Origin: Gammaproteobacteria bacterium
GTDB lineage: Bacteria > Pseudomonadota > Gammaproteobacteria > SZUA-152
DNA: 64,000 nt
Direction: 5' to 3'
NCBI GenBank assembly: GCA_013152545.1
Contig: JAADGF010000002.1
Location: 1-64,000 of the forward strand
Shown here: in pieces, positions 1-8,191 of the stretch
Numbering within the stretch: position 1 is the stretch's first letter
Layout: each line of letters begins with the position of its first letter
Program-made: the position numbers and the translations under genes
The notes under the pieces: generated by a model
What the model saw: the letters and a program-made list of their open reading frames with translations, nothing else
What the model was told of the DNA's origin: nothing
Databases searched by the model: none

Positions 1-121
1 ATGAAAAAAGATGTGGCAGCTTACATGAAGTATTACAACCTTGTGAGGCCATACTGCGAATGGTGATCAGTCACCAAGTAACTATGAAAATTCTCTAAGA
101 AAAGTGTCCGGTATGGCTTGA
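1..121 (+). pseudogene. IS3-family transposase C-terminal remnant, frameshifted
   Basis: Frame 1 reads DVAAYMKYYNLVRPY and stops at 64-66. Another frame picks up at about 56 with ANGDQSPSNYENSLRKVSGM and stops at 119-121. Joined, they give the typical C-terminal end of an IS3-family DDE transposase (YYN..RPH..NGD.SP..YE). About two bases appear to be missing in the RPH(T)ANG region, so the copy is dead. The rest lies left of the window. No terminal inverted repeat could be placed with confidence. Confidence 0.72.
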
Positions 122-130
122 CCAGAACAC

Positions 131-195
131 AGCTACTCAGATTGCCTTTGATTTGTTCGAGAACAAGGAACAAACACAGCGTTGGCCGTAGCGTA
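131..195 (+). repeat. Dispersed repeat R1, partial copy
   Basis: The stretch at 153-170 (TTGTTCGAGAACAAGGAA) is found exactly, reverse-complemented, at 25836-25853. It is found in altered form at about 7198-7213. It lies just after the IS3 remnant. Confidence 0.6.
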
Positions 196-317
196 TTCAC
201 TTTATCAGGTGAATTTGCTAATATTTTTAACCTATAAAAATCGGTTGCTTAGCGATACATCATAATACCAATTTATATGTTAGGCTCAAGAAACCGGCGC
301 AATCATTACAAAAATTC

Positions 318-977
318 ATGGATATCAAACAACTACACTCGTGGCCAAAAACAACCAAGCAAGCGAAGCAAATACAGGAAAAATTTCGTCAGCACATTAT
401 TACGACAAATCAGCTTAAAACCGTTCGATTTGTGGCTGGCATTGATATTGGTTTTGAGCAGGCTGGCACCGTAACCCGGGCAGCCGTCGCAGTATTAAGC
501 TTTCCAGAATTACAGCTGGTTGAAAAACAAGTGGTTCGATGTCAAACCGTATTCCCGTACATCCCAGGTTATTTATCATTTCGAGAGGCGCCAGGGGCTT
601 TAAGCGCGTTGAAAAAAGTTAAAACGCCAGTGGATTTACTGCTCTGTGATGGGCAAGGGATTGCACACCCACGCCGATTTGGGCTCGCCTGTCATCTTGG
701 GATATTAACAAACACCCCCAGCATTGGTGTTGCCAAATCCAGACTCATTGGATCAAGCACCGAACTGGATCACTCAAAAGGCAGCTGGCAACCGCTACAT
801 CACAATAATGAAATAATTGGCGCTGTACTGAGAACACGCACCAACATTAAACCGCTTTATATTTCACTGGGTCACAAAATAGACCTCAAAAATGCAATGG
901 ACTATACACTACGATGCATTACCCGATACCGGCTACCAGAAACCACCCGTTGGGCACATAAATTGGCGTCAGGCTAA
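318..977 (+). CDS. nfi: Endonuclease V (deoxyinosine 3'-endonuclease)
   Basis: Endonuclease V starts repair of deaminated bases, cutting the second phosphodiester bond 3' of hypoxanthine. All family landmarks are present. Asp43 lies in VAGIDIGF, Tyr81 and Glu90 in PYIPGYLSFRE, Asp111 in CDGQGIAHPRR, and Lys140 in IGVAKSRL. These match the metal-binding and catalytic Asp/Glu/Asp/Lys set known from Thermotoga EndoV, and the wedge Tyr. At 219 residues it has the usual length (about 220-225). The ATG has only a weak ribosome-binding site but sits right before the conserved N-terminus. It appears monocistronic: repeats and IS debris lie upstream and a convergent trhP downstream. Confidence 0.95.
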   Translation: MDIKQLHSWPKTTKQAKQIQEKFRQHIITTNQLKTVRFVAGIDIGFEQAGTVTRAAVAVLSFPELQLVEKQVVRCQTVFPYIPGYLSFREAPGALSALKKVKTPVDLLLCDGQGIAHPRRFGLACHLGILTNTPSIGVAKSRLIGSSTELDHSKGSWQPLHHNNEIIGAVLRTRTNIKPLYISLGHKIDLKNAMDYTLRCITRYRLPETTRWAHKLASG

Positions 978-1604
978 GAGGCCACAGGCAAGGGGGAACA
1001 ATAAGCAAAATACCTAGCTATTCATTCACGTCATCACAATCACACTCTGCGTCATTATTTCCACGACGACTCCCCACGCTCGGAGAAACCCCGCAAAGCA
1101 GACTCCCACCTAATACACCGCTTTCTCCCTGCTCTACGGAAAATGTAGCAAAGAGAACCCGGCGCGCAGTCTTTTTATATGCTGCCTTCTTGCTGTAGAG
1201 CAAAAAGAATGATAACAAACGATATTCCAAAAAGTATCAGCGCTAACGACATTTTTTAAATCTCCATTATAATCGCGATGTTAATATTATGGGCTTAATA
1301 ACAAACAATCATGGAAAATTATGGCAAACCACAAATTGAGAAACCTTGATATATGTCACAAAACCGGATGATTCCTCATTTATCGGCGGCTATCGTTTTT
1401 AATACACAAAAATTAACAGGCATCGTTGAAACTAACTGGCACAAGTAGAACAACTGATTTTCATAAAATTGCTTAAAGAACGGGCACCAGACAGTAGGCG
1501 CCGCAAGGCGAAGATGACGCCCCCGGATGGGTCAATGGAAGGAACACAGGCCAAGTTCAAAATTGGGACGTTATTGCGTACACGTTCTTTATAGGATCGC
1601 GTCA
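978..1604. other. Intergenic gap between convergent nfi and trhP
   Basis: About 630 bp between converging genes. A 70-codon ORF on the minus strand (1018-1230) has no recognisable similarity and a low-complexity N-terminus, so it is not called. No convincing terminator hairpin was seen. Its right edge is repeat R2. Confidence 0.5.
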
Positions 1605-1631
1605 AGCATGAAATTTCTTTACAGACCCTAA
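1605..1631 (+). repeat. Dispersed repeat R2, right end
   Basis: Ends with TTTCTTTACAGACCCTAA, shared with copies near 20090-20107, 24383-24400, 40155-40173 and (inverted) 50217-50240. The repeat overlaps the stop codon of trhP. Confidence 0.55.
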
Positions 1632-3016
1632 TAAATTAATTTAGCAAGTAGCCCATTGGTGTATTCGGCACCTGGCAACGGTATCCGCACCACGTAGCCA
1701 CTACCAGGCGCACGCGCCATCGACTTTCCGGTTTCATTTTCCATGTATGCCAAGTCAATTCTTTTATTGCCCGAAGGCAATATTACTTCCAGAGCATCGC
1801 CCACTTCAAATTGATTTTTTACCACAACTTCGGCCATTCCACTGACGGTGTCAAACGCGGTAATTTCACCAACAAATCGTTGTTGCGCGCTATCAGAGCT
1901 ATTTTCAAGGTAGTTCTGATATGCTTGGTCCGGATGACGTTGATAAAAGCCATCCGTGTAACCACGGTTAGCCAAACTATCCAAATGATGATAAAGCGCT
2001 GGATCAAAGGGGTTGTTTTTCAACGCATCATCAATTGCCTGGCGATAAATTTGCGCGGTGCGTGCTGCGTAATAGTACGATTTGGTCCGGCCTTCGATTT
2101 TCAGGCAATCGATTCCCATTTTCACCAAACGATCGACATGCTGAACTGCGCGCAAATCCTTTGAATTCATAATATAGGTGCCATGCTCATCTTCCATGAT
2201 GGGCATCAGCTCACCTGCTCGATGCTTTTCTTCGATAAGATAAGTTTGGTCAGCTAATGGGTGCCGTTGTGTTGTATGCTCTGCGTTCACTGACGCGGTA
2301 CGTTGCATCGCAGCAAATGCATCAAAATCAATTTTCTGGCTATCACCACATTGGTCCTGCGTTGTATTGTGCACTTTATATTGCCAACGGCAAGCGTTGG
2401 TACAGGTACCTTGGTTAGGGTCACGGTGGTTAAAGTAACCAGAAAGCAAGCATCGCCCAGAATAGGCAATGCACAAGGCTCCGTGCACAAAAACTTCCAA
2501 CTCCATCTCCGGGCACTGCTGCCGTATCTCTGCTATTTCATCCAGAGACAATTCACGCGATAATATTACCCGGGTTAAACCCAGGGATTGCCAGAATTTC
2601 ACCGCTGCGTAATTAACCGTATTCGCTTGAACAGATAAATGAACCGGCACTTGCGGCCAACGTTCACGAACCATTAAAATTAAACCCGGGTCTGCCATGA
2701 TCAGCGCGTCGGGCTTCAAAGCAATAACTGGCGCCATATCGGCCAAGTAGGTTTTTATTTTACTGTTATGCGGTAGTATATTACTGGCGACGTAAAATTT
2801 CTTACCCAATGCATGCGCTTGGGCTATCCCCTTGGCAAGATTTTCCAAGCTAAAACTGTTATTACGCACTCGTAGACTATAACGCGGTTGACCCGCATAG
2901 ACGGCATCCGCACCAAAGGCAAAGGCGTATTGCAGATGCTTTAAAGTACCGGCGGGAGACAAGAGTTCAATAGTGCTAGTTTGATATTTCGAGGGGGATT
3001 TTTGTTGTGCTGTCAT
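1628..3016 (-). CDS. trhP: tRNA 5-hydroxyuridine biosynthesis protein TrhP (U32 family)
   Basis: The product resembles E. coli TrhP (YegQ, 453 aa) along its whole length. TrhP makes 5-hydroxyuridine at tRNA position 34, using prephenate-dependent chemistry in parallel with oxygen-dependent TrhO. Visible landmarks are ELLSPAGTLKHLQYAFAFGA at the N-terminus, the U32 signature VFVHGALCIAYSGRCLLSGY near residue 175, the Cys-rich DPNQGTCTNACRW, and MNSKDLRAVQHV...LKIEGRTKSYYYA. The C-terminal part is the U32 C domain. The ATG at 3016 has no clear Shine-Dalgarno sequence, but no better start exists before the conserved block. The second ho5U enzyme, trhO, is 30 kb away in this window. Confidence 0.95.
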   Translation of the reverse strand: MTAQQKSPSKYQTSTIELLSPAGTLKHLQYAFAFGADAVYAGQPRYSLRVRNNSFSLENLAKGIAQAHALGKKFYVASNILPHNSKIKTYLADMAPVIALKPDALIMADPGLILMVRERWPQVPVHLSVQANTVNYAAVKFWQSLGLTRVILSRELSLDEIAEIRQQCPEMELEVFVHGALCIAYSGRCLLSGYFNHRDPNQGTCTNACRWQYKVHNTTQDQCGDSQKIDFDAFAAMQRTASVNAEHTTQRHPLADQTYLIEEKHRAGELMPIMEDEHGTYIMNSKDLRAVQHVDRLVKMGIDCLKIEGRTKSYYYAARTAQIYRQAIDDALKNNPFDPALYHHLDSLANRGYTDGFYQRHPDQAYQNYLENSSDSAQQRFVGEITAFDTVSGMAEVVVKNQFEVGDALEVILPSGNKRIDLAYMENETGKSMARAPGSGYVVRIPLPGAEYTNGLLAKLIY

Positions 3017-3169
3017 TGATTATATATGGCAGGGTTACATCACGATAATATTAACCGCGATAATGAATAACTGTATTCTTCAATGTTCGGTCGTAAAATA
3101 AATATTTCAATGCTCAATGTGGAGCAGTCAATGTTAATAAAACCATTTTACCCTAATCCACTGTAAAAT

Positions 3170-3206
3170 GCGGTCTATTTGAGCGGTCTATTTGAGCGGT
3201 CTATCC
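3170..3206. repeat. 13-bp tandem repeat, about 2.8 copies
   Basis: The unit GCGGTCTATTTGA occurs at 3170-3182 and 3183-3195, followed by a partial copy from 3196. It lies upstream of trhP (which reads leftward) and directly left of repeat R3. Confidence 0.75.
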
Positions 3207-3455
3207 TAAATTCATCAGTTGAGCATTTATAAGTCTCACTAACGCTTTGAAGCAATTAAGATATTGTGTTTTCGTCGCTTTCACTTGAAAAGGTGGGTAC
3301 GCGACAAGATCTGTGGTGCAGGTTTTTTCGCCTCTGGCGTCGTTGCGAATCGTTGTAATAATTCGCATTACAACGATTCGCGCCTCGCCAGTTTCAATAA
3401 TTTATCGTGAAAAACACACGCTACATGCCGTTCCAGTCGATGATTTTAGGATTAT
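3205..3455 (+). repeat. Dispersed repeat R3 with internal 15-bp perfect hairpin
   Basis: The left part (3205-3300) aligns with 44489-44595, for example TCATCAGTTGAGC against TCATCAATTGAGC. The right part (about 3380-3455) aligns with 11780-11840: CGCCTCGCCAGT, then AATTTATCGTGAAAAAC, then ACGC.ACATGCC. Between them, 3345-3359 and 3367-3381 form a perfect 15-bp inverted repeat (GCGAATCGTTGTAAT) with a 7-nt spacer. There is no T-tract, so it is not a terminator. It ends just before the 3' end of ampG. Confidence 0.6.
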
Positions 3456-3473
3456 TAAAACATGCCTCGCTTA

Positions 3474-4778
3474 TCATGGAGGATCGGCAACTTTTTTCTC
3501 CAATGTCGCAGTATCCACGTCACCAGCGCCTTTAAGGGATGCTTCCTCATCAGACTGATTCCATGGCGCCACTTTAAATAACAACAACATGCCTGGAATA
3601 GCAATTATCGTGCAAAAGATAAAAAACTGCGTCCATCCCAATTGTTCCACAATAAATCCGACTGACGCATTAGCGAAGGTACGTGGAATCGCCATAAAAG
3701 CGGTAAATAATGCAAACTGGGTGGCCGTATATTTTGGGTGTGTTGAACGAGCAATAAACGCGGTAAACGCAGCAGTTCCCAGGCCAACACCTAAATACTC
3801 AAGGCTGATAACAATTGCCAAGGCAACTTTATCATTCCCTAATTCCGCCAGAATGGCGAAACCAATTATCGTCAATAATTGCACTACACCAAACAACCAC
3901 AATGCGCGGTTAATGCCAATTTTCAGCATTAATAAACCACCGATCAAGCCCCCAATTATAGTGGGCCACAGTGCCGCATTTTTGGCAATAATCCCAATTT
4001 CCGTCATAGTAAACCCCAAATCCAGATAAAAGGGGGTTGCCAGGGCGGTTGCCATGTTGTCGCCAATTTTATACAGAAACATAAAACATAAAATAAAGAG
4101 CGCGCTCTGCCACCCCTTACGACCTAAAAATTCTTTAAAAGGATCAACCACTGCTTCTTTTAACGTTCTGGGGGGAACCTCAATATTTGGCTCTTTTATT
4201 GCGAGTGTCATCCCGATCCCTACTAACATGAACGCCGCTACAATTTGAAATACGGTATCCCATGGCAGGTGATCGGCTAAAATTAATGCCAGCGAGCCGG
4301 GTATCAGCCCTGAAATACGATAAGCGTTGACATGGAAAGAATTCCCCAAGCCCAACTCGGTATCGGGCAATAATTCCCGTCGGTAGGCATCAATAACAAC
4401 GTCCTGACTGGCACTAAAAAATGCCACTGCGGCTGATAAATAGGCAATGGTCCAGACAGATTGTTGCGGTTCAAACATGCCGAGCGTGCCGATAGCAATC
4501 AACAATAGTATCTGCGTTATGATTAACCACCCTCTGCGTCGGCCTAAAAAAGGTGGCACATAGCGATCCATAAACGGGGACCAAAAAAACTTCCAGGTAT
4601 AGGGGAATTGGATTAACGCAAACAATCCAATTGTTGCTAAGTCGACCCCTTCAGAGCGAAGAAAGGCAGGCATTAATGAAAATAAAATATAGAGCGGCAA
4701 CCCGGAGGTAAAACCGGTAAATAGGCAGATTAGCATTCTGCGATTAAATACGTGATACCAAAAACGTTTATCAGTCAT
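3474..4778 (-). CDS. ampG: AmpG-like MFS transporter (muropeptide permease)
   Basis: A 12-helix major facilitator of the AmpG family, which imports anhydro-muropeptides from the periplasm for cell-wall recycling. Family features include TGFTSGLPLYILFSLMPAFL in the first helix, QFPYTWKFFWSPFMDRY near residues 57-73, GRRRGW after helix 2, and FFSASQDVVIDAYRREL around residue 120. These correspond to the conserved SPL.D, GRRR and Q.IA.DA.R motifs. The length of 434 aa is close to the short AmpG class. The last 25 residues are polar and probably cytoplasmic. Substrate is inferred from family only: no ampD, nagZ or beta-lactamase gene is nearby. Confidence 0.88.
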   Translation of the reverse strand: MTDKRFWYHVFNRRMLICLFTGFTSGLPLYILFSLMPAFLRSEGVDLATIGLFALIQFPYTWKFFWSPFMDRYVPPFLGRRRGWLIITQILLLIAIGTLGMFEPQQSVWTIAYLSAAVAFFSASQDVVIDAYRRELLPDTELGLGNSFHVNAYRISGLIPGSLALILADHLPWDTVFQIVAAFMLVGIGMTLAIKEPNIEVPPRTLKEAVVDPFKEFLGRKGWQSALFILCFMFLYKIGDNMATALATPFYLDLGFTMTEIGIIAKNAALWPTIIGGLIGGLLMLKIGINRALWLFGVVQLLTIIGFAILAELGNDKVALAIVISLEYLGVGLGTAAFTAFIARSTHPKYTATQFALFTAFMAIPRTFANASVGFIVEQLGWTQFFIFCTIIAIPGMLLLFKVAPWNQSDEEASLKGAGDVDTATLEKKVADPP

Positions 4779-5208
4779 ATCAAATTATCGATTTTAACTC
4801 ATTTTTGCATCGACTTTATTTATCGATAAAAGTCATCTTATTTGGAATCATCCTTCGGCATAAGGCTAATAACACAAAAATTGTGTCTCTTGATGCTGAT
4901 TTTTAAGGCCAATGGATAGCAATAACGGCTGACAATTCTTATACTTAACCGTTATTCGCTGATTGAAGCGCCATCTTAAACGGAAAATCAGGTCATGGCC
5001 AGAGCGACGCCTATTTACCACAGAGACCACAGCACTGGTTTTACAACTAACAACATGCAATAAAATCGCATTCTCGCTGGATAATCCACGGTACAACGCT
5101 ATCAATGAATGTCAACAACTTAATCCACTGATTATCAATAAAGAAGATACTCAGAATAGGGATAAAACCACGCTATTTAGTGGCGCATTTTTTTCGGGAG
5201 AAAACACA
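4779..5208. other. Divergent intergenic region, ampG / ATPase gene
   Basis: The reading frame of the downstream ATPase gene stays open leftward to 4963, but the translated part before 5209 is unlike a protein domain and the good ribosome-binding site is at 5196. It is probably the shared promoter region of ampG and the ATPase-metA pair. No clear operator was seen. Confidence 0.4.
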
Positions 5209-6057
5209 GTGAAATTAAGCGTTAAAGCATTTAAGAACTGGCAAAATAAGCGTATCACCCTGCTGGGCATGTCAGGTGTGGGTAAGACCTATCTAGCTAA
5301 CCTATTAATGAAAGCAAACTGGTTTCATTATTCCGGTGATTATCGTATTGGCACCCATTATTTGGACGAGGCCATTCTTGACAATATTAAACACCAAACC
5401 ATGCAAGTACCGTTTTTGCGCGATTTATTGCGTTCGGATTCTATTTATATTTGCAACAATATTACCGTCAATAACTTACAGCCCGTTTCCAGTTTTCTTG
5501 GTAAACTAGGCAACCCGGAGCACGGCGGATTGCCTTTAAAGGAGTTTAAACGCCGCCAAGCATTACATCGGCAAGCTGAAATCGCCGCAATGACAGATAT
5601 ACCAGAGTTTATTCATAAAGCACAAAAAATTTATGGCTATCAACATTTCATCAATGATGTAGGCGGCAGCATTTGCGAACTTGATGATGAAAATGTACTC
5701 ACGATTTTATCAAAGCACACATTGATGCTTTATATCAAAACCACGGAACAAGACGAAAAAGAATTGATCAAACGTGCAGAACGGGAACCAAAACCACTGT
5801 ACTATCGCGCAGAATTTTTAGACGAACAGCTTTCAATTTATAGGCAGGAAAATAACTTGCCTTATGTGGCCTTGATTGAACCAGATGATTTTGTGCGTTG
5901 GATTTTTCCACGATTATTTTATTCGCGTATTCCTCGATATGAAGCCATTGCAAATAAGTATGGTTATACGGTAACAACACAAGAATTATTAAACGTTAAA
6001 CAAGAATCGGATTTTCTTGATTTATTAGCAACGGCAGTTAGCCGCCAACCTCAATAA
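5209..6057 (+). CDS. P-loop ATPase of unknown function, upstream of metA
   Basis: A GTG start at 5209 is chosen because GGGAG (5196-5200) sits 8 nt before it. The conserved protein begins MKLSVKAFKNWQNKRITLLG (282 aa). A Walker A motif, LLGMSGVGKTYLA, lies near residues 17-29. No other recognised domain is visible. FINDVGGSICEL (about residues 144-155) could hold the Walker B position. The C-terminal third contains the Pro/Tyr-rich segment FPRLFYSRIPRYEAIA. The metA start is only 13 nt downstream, so the two are probably co-transcribed and may be functionally linked, but no role is established here. It could equally be a nucleotide kinase-like protein. Confidence 0.8.
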   Translation: MKLSVKAFKNWQNKRITLLGMSGVGKTYLANLLMKANWFHYSGDYRIGTHYLDEAILDNIKHQTMQVPFLRDLLRSDSIYICNNITVNNLQPVSSFLGKLGNPEHGGLPLKEFKRRQALHRQAEIAAMTDIPEFIHKAQKIYGYQHFINDVGGSICELDDENVLTILSKHTLMLYIKTTEQDEKELIKRAEREPKPLYYRAEFLDEQLSIYRQENNLPYVALIEPDDFVRWIFPRLFYSRIPRYEAIANKYGYTVTTQELLNVKQESDFLDLLATAVSRQPQ

Positions 6058-6070
6058 TGGAATAGAAAAA

Positions 6071-7153
6071 ATGCCTTTAATTGCACATTCTGATTTGCCC
6101 ACTTATGCTCGCCTGCAACAAGAAGGCGAAACGGTACTTAGCCCAGATCGCGCGGCACACCAAGATATTCGCGAATTGCATATAGGCTTGCTCAACATGA
6201 TGCCTGACGCCGCATTGGCTGCGACGGAACGCCAATTTTTTCGATTGGTTAGCGAGAGTAATCAAATTGCGCAATTTTATCTGCATCCGTTCAGCATTGA
6301 CGCCCTGCAACGCAGCACAGAAGCAGCGGCCTATATTGAGAAATACTATGAATCATTTGAGCAATTAAAACAAGATGGTCTTGATGCCCTCATCATCACG
6401 GGCGCCAATGTAACGCAGCCAAATTTATCTGCAGAACCGTTTTGGGAACCCTTAATCGAGATTATTGATTGGGCGTATAATAACGTGACCTCGACCATCT
6501 GCTCGTGTTTGGCGACTCACGCGGTATTGGAATTCCTCCATGGCCAAAAACGCCGTCGCTTGCCAGCTAAACGCTGGGGGGTCTTTCACCACCAAGTGGA
6601 GGATCGCCAGCACCCTCTTGTTAATGGTGTCAATACCTTATTTGATGCACCTCACTCTCGCTTTAATGATGTAAGCAAAGCACAGTTCGAAACAGCTGGT
6701 TTACACGTACTTGCTGAGAGCAAGGAAGCTGGCGTGCATTTGGCCGTTAGTTCAGATCAGTTTAGAATTGTTTATTTTCAAGGGCATCCTGAATACGACA
6801 TCAATAGTTTACTGAAAGAGTATAAGCGAGAGGTGAGTCGGTTCATTGATAACGAGTGTGATCAATACCCGCCGTTTCCCGATCATTATTTTAACTTGCA
6901 GGTACAGGCAATAGCGGACGAACACAAAGACCTTGTTCTAACTGCAAAAAAAAATAATGAACCGACACCTGAGTTCCCTGAAACGTTAATAACGACAATA
7001 CTGAATAATACCTGGCATGACACCGCTGAAGCCATTATTAACAACTGGATTGGTAAAGTTTACCAAATTACCAATAGTGCTCGCACACTGCCCTTTATGG
7101 ATGGCATAGACTCCGGCGACCCCTTAGGGCTAAAAGTATCGGCCCAAAAATAG
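6071..7153 (+). CDS. metA: Homoserine O-acyltransferase, MetA (MetAS) family
   Basis: Transfers an acyl group to the hydroxyl of L-homoserine, the first committed step of methionine synthesis. The glutamine-amidotransferase-like fold shows the triad Cys146 (ICSCLATHA), His239 and Glu241 (GHPEYD). LLNMMPDAALAATERQFFRL matches the N-terminal family signature. At 360 aa it is longer than E. coli MetA (309); extra residues lie in 255-300. The specificity position after TGA, Gly in succinyl- and Glu in acetyl-transferring members, is Thr115 here, so the acyl donor cannot be read from sequence. It follows the P-loop ATPase gene by 13 bp. Confidence 0.92.
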   Translation: MPLIAHSDLPTYARLQQEGETVLSPDRAAHQDIRELHIGLLNMMPDAALAATERQFFRLVSESNQIAQFYLHPFSIDALQRSTEAAAYIEKYYESFEQLKQDGLDALIITGANVTQPNLSAEPFWEPLIEIIDWAYNNVTSTICSCLATHAVLEFLHGQKRRRLPAKRWGVFHHQVEDRQHPLVNGVNTLFDAPHSRFNDVSKAQFETAGLHVLAESKEAGVHLAVSSDQFRIVYFQGHPEYDINSLLKEYKREVSRFIDNECDQYPPFPDHYFNLQVQAIADEHKDLVLTAKKNNEPTPEFPETLITTILNNTWHDTAEAIINNWIGKVYQITNSARTLPFMDGIDSGDPLGLKVSAQK

Positions 7154-7169
7154 AAAAGCACTACTCAAC

Positions 7170-7315
7170 ATGATTAATTTAGGTTTAAATGTGGTTTGTG
7201 CAAGAACAAGGAAAAAACGCAGCGTTTACCGATGTAATCAAGCACTTTTATGCCACTTTAATACAATAATCGGGCAAATCAACGGTAAGCTGAGTAGTTA
7301 CCAATACGCAAAATA
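7170..7315 (+). repeat. Dispersed repeat R1
   Basis: AGAACAAGGAAAAAACGC, then GCGTTTACCGATG, then GGGCAAATCAACGGTAAGCTG match the reverse complement of 25735-25870 and, more weakly, 18657-18725. A short ORF through this repeat (7170-7379) is not a gene. Confidence 0.65.
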
Positions 7316-7318
7316 CTT

Positions 7319-7693
7319 TTATTGCCGTGCTGGCGTAAACAGATCCTTAATGGCATCGAGCAAGGTTTCTTTCTTGTAATCTTTGAACTCCCCCGCATCG
7401 AAATAAACACCGTAACAGGTGCCACATGCTTCATACCAGAGATGGTGTTGGTCTTTGTCGACCATACGGATCATCGGTGTTTTACACACAGGACAATGAA
7501 TTCGATCCACTTCATTGTATTGCTTCCCTAACGCTTTATTACCAATATCGATGGCTTCCGAGCCCCGAATTTTTTTCAGTTTTTCGTGTTTCAGCATATC
7601 AAACCACATACCACCACAATGTATACAGCGATCAATTTCAATCGTGCTAAAGACCACTTTCTCCATGAATTGTGCACATTTTGGGCATTCCAT
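7319..7693 (-). CDS. TFIIB-type zinc-ribbon protein
   Basis: A 124-aa protein with two zinc ribbons. The first is CPKC (3-6) with CIHCGGMWFD (about 21-30). The second is CPVC (about 68-71) with CGTCYGVYFDAGE (about 91-103). This is the zf-TFIIB (YjdB/YabJ-like) arrangement, in which the second half-site is followed by W/YFD.GE. Members are small soluble proteins of unknown role. AGGAG lies 7 nt before the ATG (GGAGTAAGTT), a good start. It is a single gene, convergent with metA across repeat R1. Confidence 0.85.
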   Translation of the reverse strand: MECPKCAQFMEKVVFSTIEIDRCIHCGGMWFDMLKHEKLKKIRGSEAIDIGNKALGKQYNEVDRIHCPVCKTPMIRMVDKDQHHLWYEACGTCYGVYFDAGEFKDYKKETLLDAIKDLFTPARQ

Positions 7694-8111
7694 AACTTAC
7701 TCCTGAATCGAATTAAATCATGATCGATAACAATGTATACATTACCCCTCTCCTTCTACTTTGTCATGGTTAACTGTCTAATTTGATTTAAATGCGCAAA
7801 AACAATCTAATCTACCCGCCAATATCCCGAGGTTATCGCACATCAAACACCTATAATAAAATAGCGAAAAAAAATAACAAATTGATTATATTGTAGTTTT
7901 TTGAAATATTACGAAGAGTCGGGAATAACTAATCGAAAAATCGTTGGGTTTTAAGGCCGCATTTTACCTCACTTTACAGCCCTTTTAGCCTAATATATCA
8001 ATTAAGCTTACAACGAACACCAGCAGCAAAACACACGAACATACACCACAACCTTTTGATTTTTATAACAATACATTACCCATCCCATTGGTTTTTAGGA
8101 CAATAAAAAAA
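7694..8111. other. AT-rich intergenic region
   Basis: A gap of about 420 bp between the start of the zinc-ribbon gene and the end of the cytochrome gene. It contains AT-rich runs (7850-7910) and must carry the promoter of the zinc-ribbon gene. No conserved gene or repeat was recognised. Confidence 0.4.
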
Positions 8112-8136
8112 GGCATGTCGGCGGCGCCGACATGCC
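8112..8136 (-). terminator. Rho-independent terminator of the multiheme cytochrome gene
   Basis: A perfect 11-bp stem, GGCATGTCGGC/GCCGACATGCC, with a 3-nt loop. A run of seven A on the plus strand (8105-8111) gives a T-tract on the minus strand. It lies 56 bp past the stop codon. The plus strand also has TTTT after the stem, so it may work both ways. Confidence 0.85.
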
Positions 8137-8191
8137 CTTTTAACTGTTATGAAATTAGAATTGCTCTAATTCATGACTTCATTGACCCCAA

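Noticed and set aside
1018-1230. 70-codon minus-strand ORF after nfi
   Set aside because: No domain, no ribosome-binding site and no conserved neighbour.
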